Shown here: piece after piece, positions 1 through 10,402 of the stretch
Position numbering within the stretch: position 1 is the first letter of the stretch
Layout: each line of letters opens with the position of its first letter
Source: Bacteroides sp.
GTDB taxonomy: Bacteria; Bacteroidota; Bacteroidia; Bacteroidales; Muribaculaceae
Direction of reading: 5' to 3'
Length of the DNA: 55,282 nt
Assembly: GCA_014802425.1 (NCBI GenBank)
Contig: JAAVCH010000022.1
Span: 121,677-176,958, forward strand
Notes under the pieces: model-generated
What the model saw: only the letters and a program-made list of their open reading frames with translations
What the model was told of the DNA's origin: nothing
The model's database searches: none
Translations under genes and position numbers: made by a program

Positions 1-845
1 TCTTCATCCTGAATCGAGCAGATGATGAGCACCAGGTCACCGATGTTGACGGTGTCGGCGGCGGTCGGGATGATGGAGTCGCCGGCGGGAGTCTCGATGC
101 GGCTCACCACGAAATCGGCCGAGATGAGAGTGTGGAGCTTACGTATCGTGAGCCCCTGGATGAGCTCGTTGGTGACGCGGTAGGTGACACGGTGAGGAGC
201 CATGAGGGAGGCCTTCTTATCGTCCTCCACCTCGGCTATCTCCTTGTCGACATCCACACGGAACACCTTCTTGATGATGATCATCGTAAGGATGATGCCC
301 ACCACTCCGAGCGGATACGCCGCGGCATAGCCCATCGACATCTGCTGGCTGATGTTGTAAGCGTCGTCATGCACCTGGAGCACCGTCTGCTGCGCGGCGC
401 CGAGGCCGGGAGTGTTGGTGACGGCGCCGCTCATTATTCCAACCATCTCCTGAAGGGTGGTGTCGCCCGAAGAGCCCCCCTGCAGGAAGTAGATGGCGAG
501 CATCACCACCACGTTCAGTCCGATTCCGGTCATGGCCAGGGCATTGAGGCGCACGCCCCCCTCCTTGAACGAGGAAAAGAAACCGGGGCCCACCTGCATG
601 CCTATCGAGAAGATAAACAGGATGAGGCCGAATTCACGGAGGAAATGTAGCGTGTCGGTCTGAACGGTGTAGCCGAAATGGCCCATAAGCAGTCCTACGA
701 ACAGGACAAACGTCACGCCCAGCGACACTCCGAAAATCTTGATCTTTCCCAGATAGATACCTGCGAAAATCACAAAGGAGTACAGCAGTATCGTACTTGC
801 CAGCGATACCGTGTGAGGCTTAAGCAAATCTATTAGCCAATCCAT
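1..845 (-). CDS. Putative membrane transporter, AspT/YidE/YbjL family (3' part cut by window edge)
   Basis: The gene reads leftward from an ATG at 845 and runs off the left edge after 281 codons without a stop, so only the N-terminal part is visible. It starts MDWLIDLLKPHTVSLAST and has several hydrophobic helices, including LREFGLILFIFSIGMQVGP, then the motif GAVTNTPGLGAAQQ that is typical of the aspartate:alanine exchanger-like duplication family. After about residue 200 a soluble region begins (RKLHTLISADFVVSRI, then NIGDLVLIIC) that resembles a TrkA-C/RCK-C regulatory domain, which normally sits between the two membrane halves. It is presumably an inner-membrane antiporter or exchanger of unknown substrate. 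The upstream region is shared with the divergent ddh gene. Confidence 0.75.
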   Translation of the reverse strand, partial: MDWLIDLLKPHTVSLASTILLYSFVIFAGIYLGKIKIFGVSLGVTFVLFVGLLMGHFGYTVQTDTLHFLREFGLILFIFSIGMQVGPGFFSSFKEGGVRLNALAMTGIGLNVVVMLAIYFLQGGSSGDTTLQEMVGIMSGAVTNTPGLGAAQQTVLQVHDDAYNISQQMSMGYAAAYPLGVVGIILTMIIIKKVFRVDVDKEIAEVEDDKKASLMAPHRVTYRVTNELIQGLTIRKLHTLISADFVVSRIETPAGDSIIPTAADTVNIGDLVLIICSIQDE

Positions 846-1010
846 TTTGTTAATATAATAGTGTTATTGTTGAAACTTATTTCCTTCTCAATAATCCGGC
901 ACCTTGCGGCGTTTACCATTCGGTGACGCCGACTAAGTGTCAGCTCCGGGCCGGTCCTTCCGCAGGATGGGCTCTTAATAAATTGCAAAATTAATAAAAA
1001 ATTCGGTACA

Positions 1011-1907
1011 ATGAAAAAGATTCGTGCAGCCGTAGTGGGCTACGGCAACATCGGACAGGCTTCGCTCCAGGCCCTTCAGGAGGCGGAGGATTTCGAAATC
1101 GCAGGCGTGGTGCGCCGCAACGCGGCCGACCGGGCCGGCATTCCGGCCGACATTCCGGTGGTTGAATCCATCAGCGAGCTTGACGGCGTCGATGTGGCCA
1201 TCCTGGCCTCCCCCACCCGCAAGATCGAGGAACAGGCCCTGGAGATTCTCGCGGCGGGCATCAACACCGTCGACAGCTTCGACATCCATTCCTCCATCCC
1301 GGCGCTGCGCGCCTCACTCGGCAAGGCCGCCCGCGAGCATGACGCAGTAAGCGTCATTTCGGCCGGATGGGATCCGGGGTCCGACAGCGTGGTGCGCGCC
1401 CTCATGCAGGCCATCGCGCCGAAAGGCATCACCTACACCAACTTCGGGCCCGGCCGCTCGATGGGACACACCGTGGCCGTAAAGGCCATCGAGGGAGTGA
1501 AGGACGCCCTGTCGATGACCATTCCGCTGGGCACCGGCATCCACCGCCGCATGGTCTACGTGGAACTTCTGCCGGGCTACACCCTGGAGACAGTGGCCGC
1601 CGCCATCAAGGCCGACCCCTACTTCGCGTCCGACGAGACCCATGTCATCGCCGTAGATTCCGTCGACGCGCTCAACGACGTGGGCCACGGCGTCAATATG
1701 GTGCGTAAGGGTGTCTCAGGCTCGACCCACAACCAGATGCTCGAATTCGACATGAAGATCAACAACCCGGCCCTTACCGGCCAGGTACTCGTCTGCGCCG
1801 CCCGCGCGTCGATGCGCCTGCGCCCCGGATGCTACACCATGATCGAGATTCCCGTCGTCGACCTCCTGCCCGGCGACGCCGACTACTGGGTGGAGCACCT
1901 CGTGTAA
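1011..1907 (+). CDS. ddh: meso-diaminopimelate D-dehydrogenase
   Basis: This 298-residue protein matches Ddh (EC 1.4.1.16), which converts L-tetrahydrodipicolinate, ammonia and NADPH directly to meso-diaminopimelate for lysine and peptidoglycan synthesis in the cytoplasm. The N-terminus has a Rossmann nucleotide site (VVGYGNIGQASLQAL). The middle holds the family segments SAGWDPGSDS and FGPGRSMGHTVAVKAI, and the C-terminus has GSTHNQMLEFDMKINNPALT and CAARASMRLRPGCYTMIEIP. Length is normal for the family and no residue appears missing. It is monocistronic; rpmE2 follows after its own promoter. The 165-bp divergent upstream region contains a GGCGT/ACGCC hairpin near 929-951 and an AT-rich stretch before the start codon. 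Confidence 0.93.
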   Translation: MKKIRAAVVGYGNIGQASLQALQEAEDFEIAGVVRRNAADRAGIPADIPVVESISELDGVDVAILASPTRKIEEQALEILAAGINTVDSFDIHSSIPALRASLGKAAREHDAVSVISAGWDPGSDSVVRALMQAIAPKGITYTNFGPGRSMGHTVAVKAIEGVKDALSMTIPLGTGIHRRMVYVELLPGYTLETVAAAIKADPYFASDETHVIAVDSVDALNDVGHGVNMVRKGVSGSTHNQMLEFDMKINNPALTGQVLVCAARASMRLRPGCYTMIEIPVVDLLPGDADYWVEHLV

Positions 1908-1960
1908 GCCACGCCGCAGCGCGCCCTCACGTTAAAAAAGACTCCCCGAGGGCAAAAAAT

Positions 1961-1991
1961 TTTCTCATGTCGGGAAAAAGTTGTAAATTTG
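1961..1991 (+). promoter_or_regulatory. Bacteroidetes-type promoter for rpmE2
   Basis: TAAATTTG at 1984-1991 fits the -7 consensus TAnnTTTG exactly. TTTC at 1961-1964 is one base off the -33 element, with a 19-bp spacer. It lies about 130 bp upstream of rpmE2, giving a long leader. Confidence 0.65.
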
Positions 1992-2120
1992 CAGGCCGAA
2001 TGTAGCGGGATCGCGACCTGCTACGCCATCATGGCCTCCGCCCGGCCCCCGCGTCGCTTCCGCGCCCGGATGCCGGAGAAGGCCGAAAACGTATAATTTT
2101 TAACTGCAGAAAAATTAGAG

Positions 2121-2378
2121 ATGAAAAAAGACATCCATCCCTCCAACTACCGTGAAGTGGTGTTCAAAGACATGTCCAACGACGAAATCTTCATCACCCG
2201 CTCCACAGTGGCTTCCAGAGAGACCATCGAGATCGACGGCAAGGAATACCCCCTCGTAAAGCTCGAAATCACCAGCGCCTCCCACCCCTTCTTCACCGGC
2301 AAGCAGAAACTCGTCGACACAGCAGGACGCGTCGACAAATTCCGCAGCCGCTACGGCAACCGTTCCAGCAAGAAGTAA
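2121..2378 (+). CDS. rpmE2: 50S ribosomal protein L31, type B
   Basis: The 85-residue protein starts [18 protein letters not shown] and has the L31 hallmark [21 protein letters not shown], so it belongs to bL31. The N-terminal CxxC zinc ribbon of type A L31 is absent, which marks it as the zinc-independent type B form that can replace type A under zinc limitation. It is a single-gene unit between a consensus promoter and a strong terminator. The transcript would have a leader of about 120 nt, long enough for autoregulation as in other ribosomal protein genes, but no specific structure was identified. Confidence 0.95.
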   Translation: MKKDIHPSNYREVVFKDMSNDEIFITRSTVASRETIEIDGKEYPLVKLEITSASHPFFTGKQKLVDTAGRVDKFRSRYGNRSSKK

Positions 2379-2400
2379 GGAACGCTTACGATACACACGT

Positions 2401-2440
2401 CGCCCCGGGACTCCTGACGGAATCCCGGGGCGCACTTTTT
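2401..2440 (+). terminator. Rho-independent terminator after rpmE2
   Basis: A perfect 10-bp stem, CGCCCCGGGA at 2401-2410 and TCCCGGGGCG at 2423-2432, has a 12-nt loop and is followed by a T-run at 2435-2440. Confidence 0.85.
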
Positions 2441-2485
2441 CCACACCGGACCACCCATCTTCGCCTCCCTCCTTTCATCCACCCC

Positions 2486-2516
2486 TTTGCATATTGCGGC
2501 ATTTTTATTAATTTTG
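2486..2516 (+). promoter_or_regulatory. Consensus promoter for the GH13 gene
   Basis: TTTG at 2486-2489 and TAATTTTG at 2509-2516 (TAnnTTTG), separated by 19 bp, match the Bacteroidetes primary sigma consensus perfectly. The leader to the ATG at 2658 is about 135 nt and includes a T-rich stretch. Confidence 0.8.
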
Positions 2517-2657
2517 TAAAAGTTTCACCCTGTATGGCGTGAACACCCCCGCACCGGAGCGTGCGGGCATCATCTAAGGGAAAGCCATGAAAACTCATAT
2601 TATGCGCGCCTTTCCCTCTATTGGCTTTTATTTAAATTCTTACTTAACCTCAACACC

Positions 2658-5654
2658 ATGACAAGTCTAAAAGGACTATTTGCCGGCGTGCTGCTGGCAG
2701 GCGTGGGCCTCACATCGGCGGCAGCCACCTTCACGGGCGACCGCACTGACTTCCGCGACGAGACAATCTACTTCGCGATGACCACACGCTTCTATGACGG
2801 CGACCCGCAGAACAACGTCTACTGCTGGGACGGCGACAAAAACATCAACGACCCCGAATGGCGCGGCGACTTCAAGGGCCTCATCGACAAACTCGACTAC
2901 ATCAAGGCCCTCGGCTTTACGGCCGTATGGATCACGCCGGTGGTGGAAAACGGCTCAGGCCTTGACTATCACGGCTATCACGCCATGGACTTCTCCAAAG
3001 TCGACCACCGCTACGTAAGCAAGGACGCCGATGCCGAAGGCGCCGACGTGGCTTTCCAGGAACTCATCGACGAGGTCCACAAACGCGACATGAAGATTAT
3101 CCTCGACATCGTGCTCCAGCACACCGGCAACTTCGGCGAGGAGACCCTCTGCCGCATGTTCCGCAAGGATTACTCGCAGGACCTCGCCGACATCAACGCC
3201 TCGATGCTCGTAGTGCCCCAGAGCGAAGGAGGCCGGCTCCCCGACAACTATCCCTCGATGGAGCCCGGCGCCCAGTACGGCACCCGCCTCGCCATGATGA
3301 AGAACTCCGACTTCACCAACCACGACATCCACAATTACTGGCACCACAAGGGATGGTATGACTGGGACGACCCCTCCCGCTGGTGGGGACAGATAGCAGG
3401 CGACTGCGTCGACCTCAACACCGAGCACCCCGCAGTGACCAACTACCTCGTGGACTGCTATTCGCGCTTCATCAAGATGGGCATCGACGGCTTCCGCATC
3501 GACACGGCAGGCCATATTCCGCGCCTGTCGTTCAACAAGATGTTCCTCCCCCAGTTCATAGAGGCCTCCGAATCGGCCGAAGCCCGGAAGAAGCGCGGCA
3601 ACACACCGTTCTTCATGTTCGGCGAGGTCTGCGCCCGCTCCATGGAGGTGATCTACCGTGGCGAGAACTACAACTGCTCGCCATGCTACTACACATGGAA
3701 GGAAAACAAGGACTACGCCTGGGACATGGACCCCGAGTCATGGGACGAAGTGGAGGCCATACCCACACCGACCGAAGGCTCGCAGGACTTCTTCACCGTA
3801 TCCGGCCACACCAACTGGGAATCCGTGCTCCAGAGCGCCAAGGACGACCTCGGCCACTCCGACAAGATCCTCCGCAAGAGCGACAACGCCAAGCTCAACG
3901 GCAACGAATACCATACCCCCGACCACTCCGACTTCTCCGGACTGAGCGTAATCGACTTCGCCATGCACTGGAACTTCAACTCCGCTTCAGGAGCCTACGG
4001 AGTGCGCTCGCAGGACAACCTCTATAACGACGCCACCTACAACGTGGTCTACGTCGACTCCCACGACTACGCCCCCGACTCCAACTACCGCTTCATGGGG
4101 GACCAGGCCACCTGGGCCGAGAACCTCTCGCTGATGTTCACGTTCCGCGGCATCCCCTGCATCTACTACGGCTCCGAAGTGGAATTCCAGAAAGGCAAGG
4201 ACATCGACAAGGGTGCGGTGCTCGCCCTCAAGGACACCGGCCGCGCCTACTTCGGCGGCTACATCGAGGGTGACGTCGACGTCACCGACTTCGCCGAGTA
4301 CTCCAACGCCACCGGCAACATGGCCTCCACCCTCTCCTACCCCCTCGCCCTCCACATCCAGCGCCTCAACAAGATCCGCGCCGCCGTGCCCGCGCTCCGC
4401 AAGGGACAGTACAGCAACGACGGCTGCTCCGGAAAGATGGCCTTCAAGCGCCGCTACGTCGACGCCACCACCGACTCCTACGCACTCGTCACCATCTCCG
4501 GCGACGCCACCTTCACAGGCGTGCTCAACGGCCGCTACGTCGACGCCGTGACAGGCGACGCGCAGAATGTCACCGACGGCAAGCTCACCGCCAAGTGCTC
4601 CGGAAAGGGCAACATCCGCGTCTACGTGCTCGACACCGCCAAGACCAAGGCCCCGGGCAAGGTGGGCGCCGACGGCAAGTACCTCTTCAACACCGCTTCC
4701 GTACCCGGAGAGTGGGTGGAATGGCCCGACGAGACCATGCCCGAAGACACCTGGACCGTCAAGCCCAACCCAAGCCCCGTCACCGGCCCCACAGGCGACC
4801 GCGTGGAGCCTGAGACTCCCGTGGCACCCGCTATGGCCGAAGGCGAACAGGCCATATTCTTCGAACACGATTCCTGGAATCCCGCCACAGCCTGGATATG
4901 GACCGGATCCACCAACTACACCGGCGGCCAGTGGCCCGGACAGGCCTTCGAGTACCTCGGCAACAACGTCTACAAATGGACCTACACCGGAGAAGGCAAG
5001 ATTCCCGCGTCGGCAAAGGTGATCATCTCCAACTCCGGCGACAGCCAGACCTCCAAGGATGGATGGGACTTCGTCAACGGCGGCTACTACAACGCCAACG
5101 GCTATGTAAGGACCATCGATGGCGCCGGCGAGATCGAGGATGACCCCGTAGTGCCCGGCGACACCACCGAATGGACCGTCTACTTCGACAATTCCAAGTC
5201 GAACTGGGACGCAGTCTACACCTGGATCTGGAGCAGCACAGCCAACTATACCGGAGGCACATGGCCCGGCGTACAGCTGAGCCTCGACCCGACCACAGGC
5301 TACTACAAGTACACATTCACTTGCACCGAAGCCCACCCCGACATGCAGGTGATATTCAGCGGCGGCAACGGCAAGCCCCAGACAGCGGACATGACCTGCA
5401 CCAACGGCGCAGTCTACACCTCCGCCGGCCCGACGGGCGACGTGATAACCAGCGTGGTCAGCACCGTGGCCGACATGTCCATCAACGTCTTCGCCGAATG
5501 CGGATCGCTCGTGGTGGAATCACCCGTCCAGGCCCGCATCTACGTCTACACCCTCGACGGACGCGCCATTCCGGCCGACCTCCACGTAGGCCGCAATGAG
5601 ATACAGCTCCCCGGAGGCCTCTACATCGTACTGGGCAAGAAGGTCGTGCTCTGA
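2658..5654 (+). CDS. Secreted GH13 alpha-amylase with two CBM26-like starch-binding modules
   Basis: This 998-residue enzyme starts with a signal peptide (MTSLKGLFAGVLLAGVGLTS). The GH13 catalytic domain spans about 30-640, with ALGFTAVWITPVVE, the nucleophile in GIDGFRIDTAGHI (Asp282), the acid/base in MFGEVCAR (Glu323) and the third acidic residue in YVDSHDYAPDS (His469-Asp470). It should hydrolyse alpha-1,4 bonds of starch outside the inner membrane. Two similar modules follow (about 730-815 and 835-910), each with a TWIWSSTANYTGG-like segment; they resemble CBM26 starch-binding modules. The last 65 residues (IYVYTLDGRAIP then GGLYIVLGKKVVL) look like a type A type-IX sorting domain. No SusC/SusD genes lie nearby, so it is a stand-alone amylase with its own promoter and terminator. 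Confidence 0.92.
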   Translation: MTSLKGLFAGVLLAGVGLTSAAATFTGDRTDFRDETIYFAMTTRFYDGDPQNNVYCWDGDKNINDPEWRGDFKGLIDKLDYIKALGFTAVWITPVVENGSGLDYHGYHAMDFSKVDHRYVSKDADAEGADVAFQELIDEVHKRDMKIILDIVLQHTGNFGEETLCRMFRKDYSQDLADINASMLVVPQSEGGRLPDNYPSMEPGAQYGTRLAMMKNSDFTNHDIHNYWHHKGWYDWDDPSRWWGQIAGDCVDLNTEHPAVTNYLVDCYSRFIKMGIDGFRIDTAGHIPRLSFNKMFLPQFIEASESAEARKKRGNTPFFMFGEVCARSMEVIYRGENYNCSPCYYTWKENKDYAWDMDPESWDEVEAIPTPTEGSQDFFTVSGHTNWESVLQSAKDDLGHSDKILRKSDNAKLNGNEYHTPDHSDFSGLSVIDFAMHWNFNSASGAYGVRSQDNLYNDATYNVVYVDSHDYAPDSNYRFMGDQATWAENLSLMFTFRGIPCIYYGSEVEFQKGKDIDKGAVLALKDTGRAYFGGYIEGDVDVTDFAEYSNATGNMASTLSYPLALHIQRLNKIRAAVPALRKGQYSNDGCSGKMAFKRRYVDATTDSYALVTISGDATFTGVLNGRYVDAVTGDAQNVTDGKLTAKCSGKGNIRVYVLDTAKTKAPGKVGADGKYLFNTASVPGEWVEWPDETMPEDTWTVKPNPSPVTGPTGDRVEPETPVAPAMAEGEQAIFFEHDSWNPATAWIWTGSTNYTGGQWPGQAFEYLGNNVYKWTYTGEGKIPASAKVIISNSGDSQTSKDGWDFVNGGYYNANGYVRTIDGAGEIEDDPVVPGDTTEWTVYFDNSKSNWDAVYTWIWSSTANYTGGTWPGVQLSLDPTTGYYKYTFTCTEAHPDMQVIFSGGNGKPQTADMTCTNGAVYTSAGPTGDVITSVVSTVADMSINVFAECGSLVVESPVQARIYVYTLDGRAIPADLHVGRNEIQLPGGLYIVLGKKVVL

Positions 5655-5697
5655 ACCGGCGCATCCCCTTCCGGCCTCAATGACTGAGTAAATCCCG

Positions 5698-5746
5698 CTC
5701 CGGCGGTGGCGAAGCCTTCGGGCCCGCTGCCGCCGGAGTTTTTTCC
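5698..5746 (+). terminator. Terminator after the GH13 gene
   Basis: CTCCGGCGG at 5698-5706 pairs with CCGCCGGAG around 5730-5738 in an imperfect longer hairpin, followed directly by a T-run to about 5744. Confidence 0.75.
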
Positions 5747-5792
5747 CGGCGTCCCGCGTGCCGCCCTTCCCCACCCGACCCGGGAGGAAAAT

Positions 5793-5823
5793 TTTGAGGT
5801 CTCGCTTAAAATCGCTATATTTG
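5793..5823 (+). promoter_or_regulatory. Consensus promoter for def
   Basis: TTTG at 5793-5796 and TATATTTG at 5816-5823 with a 19-bp spacer are a perfect Bacteroidetes promoter. The predicted transcript start near 5830 rules out translation from the upstream ATG at 5831 and supports the def start at 5885. Confidence 0.82.
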
Positions 5824-5884
5824 TAGGAATTTGCGGAAGGCAGGCCTTACGGCGCTCCTCCGCCGAGATTACCTTCAATTAACT

Positions 5885-6448
5885 ATGATCCTACCTATAT
5901 ATCTGCTCGGCAACGCGGTGCTCCGCGAAGAGGCCGAGGACATCACCCCCGATTACCCTGAACTCAAGAAACTCATCGCCGACATGTGGGAGACCATGTA
6001 CCACTCCGACGGCGTAGGCCTGGCCGCGCCTCAGATCGGCAGATCCATCGCCCTTATCGTGATCGACGGCACCCCGGCCGCCGATGACTTCCCCGAATGC
6101 AAGGACTTCAAGATGGTGCTCATCAACCCGCAGCTCGAAGTGATCGAGGACTCCGACATCATCAGTTTCTCCGAGGGATGTCTCTCGCTCCCCGGCATCA
6201 ACGAAAACGTGCCGCGCCATGACCGCGTGCGTCTCACATGGCTCGACGAGGACTTCAACGAGCACACACAGGAATTCCATGGCTTCGCCGCACGCATCAT
6301 CCAGCATGAGTACGACCACCTCCTCGGAGAAGTCTTCACCGACCACATTTCCCCCATCCGCAAGCAGCTCGTGCGCACCAAGCTCAACAACATAGCCAAA
6401 GGGAAGGTCGGAGCCGCTTACCGTACCGTGGCCGCCCCCCGCAAATGA
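5885..6448 (+). CDS. def: Peptide deformylase
   Basis: This 187-residue metalloenzyme removes the N-terminal formyl group from nascent proteins. All three family motifs are present: GVGLAAPQIG (43-52), EGCLSLPG with metal ligand Cys99, and HEYDH (141-145) with two histidine ligands and the catalytic glutamate. The start at MILPIYLLGN was chosen because deformylases begin this way and because the promoter places transcription start just before it; an in-frame upstream ATG at 5831 would sit at or before the transcript start. ettA follows 99 bp downstream on the same strand with no terminator in between, so the two may be cotranscribed. Confidence 0.95.
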   Translation: MILPIYLLGNAVLREEAEDITPDYPELKKLIADMWETMYHSDGVGLAAPQIGRSIALIVIDGTPAADDFPECKDFKMVLINPQLEVIEDSDIISFSEGCLSLPGINENVPRHDRVRLTWLDEDFNEHTQEFHGFAARIIQHEYDHLLGEVFTDHISPIRKQLVRTKLNNIAKGKVGAAYRTVAAPRK

Positions 6449-6547
6449 TCCGTCCGGCCGGGGTCCCAACGATGCGACGGGCGCGGCCCCGACCGACGCA
6501 ATAACTCCAATCGCTCCAACAAATCCAATAACCCCAATCCAGCTCAA

Positions 6548-8236
<1,689 letters not shown>

Positions 8237-8289
8237 CATCCCGTCCGGCCACGGGACACCATATACTGACTCCACCTTACACCCATACA

Positions 8290-8334
8290 GGAACACCCTC
8301 AGCGCATTCAATGGCGCCGAGGGTGTTCCATATT
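8290..8334 (+). terminator. Terminator-like hairpin after ettA
   Basis: GGAACACCCTC at 8290-8300 pairs perfectly with GAGGGTGTTCC at 8319-8329, and AT-rich sequence follows. The right arm is the first unit of the tandem repeats that begin here. Confidence 0.6.
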
Positions 8335-8397
8335 TATACTAGAGGATGTTCCATACTTATAGCTGTTCTATACTTATAGATGTTCTATACTTATATT
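8324..8397 (+). repeat. Short tandem repeat, 17-bp unit
   Basis: Three adjacent units at 8347-8363, 8364-8380 and 8381-8397 follow the pattern TGTTC(C/T)ATACTTATA, with two variable bases at the end. A degenerate fourth copy lies at 8324-8346. The array starts inside the ettA terminator hairpin and marks the left border of the AT-rich accessory stretch. Confidence 0.8.
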
Positions 8398-8404
8398 AGG
8401 TGAG

Positions 8405-9012
8405 GTGTCCACTCTTTCGGCTAGACCGTCATCTCTCACACTACTGCCCTATCCCATAAATTTTTTAAGTTCTTTGAAATGTTTTGGTTCTTTTCCCTTT
8501 CGTTTGAAGCCTCGTGGCTTCTCGCGTCCGGGGAATTTTTACGGTACATTCAGGACGGAGGGCACGAGAGGACGAAATGCAAGCGTGGCAAGTGAAAAAA
8601 TATGAAATACCCAAATCTGTGATTTGCGGAAGGCTGCCGGATTTTTTCATGCAGCCAAGCCGGAGGCGGTCGCTTGCAGTCGGCACCGTACTCCGTAACT
8701 TTGCAGCGAAAAAACCACGGTCAAGAAAGTCAACGGGTCAAGAAGGAAGTAAAGTCCTGTTTAGGCCGAAAGCCGGAGTAATCCGCATGAATCCGGATAT
8801 AATTTGAGCCATTGAAACGCCCTTATGTGAAAAATCAGATAAAAATAAAAAAGCAGAAACAATATAATGAATTAGATCAATGGGGTAATAATAATGTATT
8901 AACCAATCTGACATACGATAAGTATTGACTGTAAGGAAAATTTTGACAGAGAAAAAAAACATATACACTCAGATTAGGATAATTATCAGTTAGACCTTTC
9001 GTTATTTAATAT
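8405..9012. other. Non-coding or unassigned stretch with one consensus promoter
   Basis: No convincing gene was found. Both strands stay open for 60-97 codons around 8465-8807, which usually means composition rather than coding. A segment around 8514-8790 has mixed base composition unlike either flank, and from about 8800 the DNA is very AT-rich. A promoter-like pair is listed separately at 8673-8703. The layout could fit a leader or regulatory region carried by a mobile element, or a structured RNA, but nothing specific was recognised. Confidence 0.4.
8673..8703 (+). promoter_or_regulatory. Promoter with no assigned gene
   Basis: CTTG at 8673-8676 and TAACTTTG at 8696-8703 are separated by exactly 19 bp. 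The -7 element is perfect and the -33 element is one base off. The next convincing start codon is at 9013, 310 bp downstream, so either the leader is long or an undetected small gene or RNA starts near 8710. Confidence 0.6.
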
Positions 9013-9819
9013 ATGAGAAATTCAATATGCAATATTTTGGGAATAAGTATATTGTTGGCTTTTTGTGGTTGTAGACGAACTCAAGAGAATAAGGAAGACA
9101 ACGACACAGTATCAATTGAGAAAACTATTGATACCAATAGCATCTTGCAAAATGCACCGATAGAGGGAGTTGAATCCGAGGATATAGCCACTAAAGATAC
9201 TGTCAATCCATATGCCACTCCATCCACAAAAGAATTGATGGAATTACAGGAATTTATTTCATGTAAATTAGGCCAACTAAAAGGCAATACTTTACAACAA
9301 AATGTGTGGGGTATTTCACGCTTGCCGAATGCAGTAGAAGTCTTATTGACTATAAATACGCCTTATTGGCAAAATGAATTCAGAAAAAGTATTTCTGATT
9401 CACCTTATATAATATTTGAAGGTCCCACTAAACCTAACAAGATAAAGATAGAAGAAGTGATTGATTCCATTGTCGAATATTCAGATATAAAATTGTATCC
9501 GAAAAGACCATTGATCACCTCTGATTCTGAATTTGCTTCATTCATCATATCGAATAATAGTGATAATGATATTATATTTGGAGAAAAATACATTATAGGG
9601 TTCAAAGATGCTGATGGCATTTGGTATGAACTTCCACAAACCGGAATATGTAATGATATTGGAATTGAGTTGAAACCTACAGGTAAATATACCTTTGAAG
9701 CAGCCTTGCATCCAAGACTTAACAACAATAAACCTGGAGTATATAGATTATACAAACGAATACAATTAGGAAACAATAAAAATTACATTTGGTTAATGAC
9801 AGAGTTTATACTTGAATAA
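9013..9819 (+). CDS. AT-rich putative lipoprotein with Ig-like C-terminal domain
   Basis: This 268-residue protein has a lipoprotein-type N-terminus (hydrophobic stretch, then FCGC with candidate lipidated Cys20) and a low-complexity acidic linker to about residue 80. The C-terminal region from about 155 (LYPKRPLITSDSEFASFIIS to PGVYRLYKRIQL) looks like a bacterial Ig-like beta-sandwich of the kind found at the C-terminus of other Bacteroidales lipoproteins (Big_14-like); this is judged by pattern only. Base composition and codon use are far more AT-rich than the housekeeping genes on either side, which points to horizontal transfer. Function is unknown; an envelope location is inferred. Confidence 0.7.
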   Translation: MRNSICNILGISILLAFCGCRRTQENKEDNDTVSIEKTIDTNSILQNAPIEGVESEDIATKDTVNPYATPSTKELMELQEFISCKLGQLKGNTLQQNVWGISRLPNAVEVLLTINTPYWQNEFRKSISDSPYIIFEGPTKPNKIKIEEVIDSIVEYSDIKLYPKRPLITSDSEFASFIISNNSDNDIIFGEKYIIGFKDADGIWYELPQTGICNDIGIELKPTGKYTFEAALHPRLNNNKPGVYRLYKRIQLGNNKNYIWLMTEFILE

Positions 9820-10025
9820 TTTTATTCATTGTCCGAAACTATGTATAATTAAAAAAATTGAACTTCACTTATTATATCCAACGGTGCGTTAAATAACAAG
9901 TATAATGTAGTTCGTGTCAAATTTCTACATTAAGACCAATTAAAAGAAACAATCTCTAATAATCTACTGACCGTAACTCCGTGTTGCTAACAGGAATAGG
10001 TCTGCCGACAAGATTTCCAAACATA

Positions 10026-10070
10026 GGCACATACACTTACGCAGGGCCACATTAAATATGGCTCGTCGTG
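10026..10070 (+). repeat. 45-bp repeat element, copy A
   Basis: Begins GGCACATACACTTACGCAGG and ends ATATGGCTCGTCGTG. It matches copy B at 41 of 45 positions by eye. With the following TAAGTGTGTGCCT it forms a hairpin, because the left end AGGCACA..CTTAC is the near reverse complement of GTAAGTGTGTGCCT. Confidence 0.7.
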
Positions 10071-10357
10071 TAAGTGTGTGCCTTAATGCATAGCAGAAGT
10101 GGCAATATATTCCGGTCAATCAGCCTTAAACGCAGTCTAAGGTGTCTGGACCGGGCACGTCCTCGTCTTAAGATTAGTTTTCAGAAAATTGGCAGGGACG
10201 CGAAAGACATTGAAGAGCAGCCGCAGGCAAACTTCGATGGCTTTGGCGTTCATGCCGTCATAGGGGCAGCCGTCGATATATACAAAACCTTATCGGCTGA
10301 ATCTTACTCGGTGTGAAAGACACGGAGTAAGTCAGACGGATTGGTTTCCACAAAACA

Positions 10358-10402
10358 GGCACATACGCTTACGCAGGACCACATGCAATATGGCTCGTCG
10401 TG
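10358..10402 (+). repeat. 45-bp repeat element, copy B
   Basis: Direct repeat of copy A with four substitutions; the distance from start to start is 332 bp. The right flank differs (GAGTCCGTGCTATC), so the long outer stem of copy A is only partly kept here. Confidence 0.7.

Noticed and set aside
846..1010. Riboswitch in the leader of ddh
   Set aside because: A hairpin and GC-rich stretch are present, but no known lysine, SAM, TPP or cobalamin signature could be matched.
8405..8807. Overlapping small ORFs on both strands
   Set aside because: Both strands are open over the same DNA and neither has a recognisable product; reported as an unassigned region instead of genes.
10074..10316. 80-codon plus-strand ORF
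   Set aside because: No family, no promoter or start context, and the opposite strand is also open over most of it; treated as part of the decayed island.
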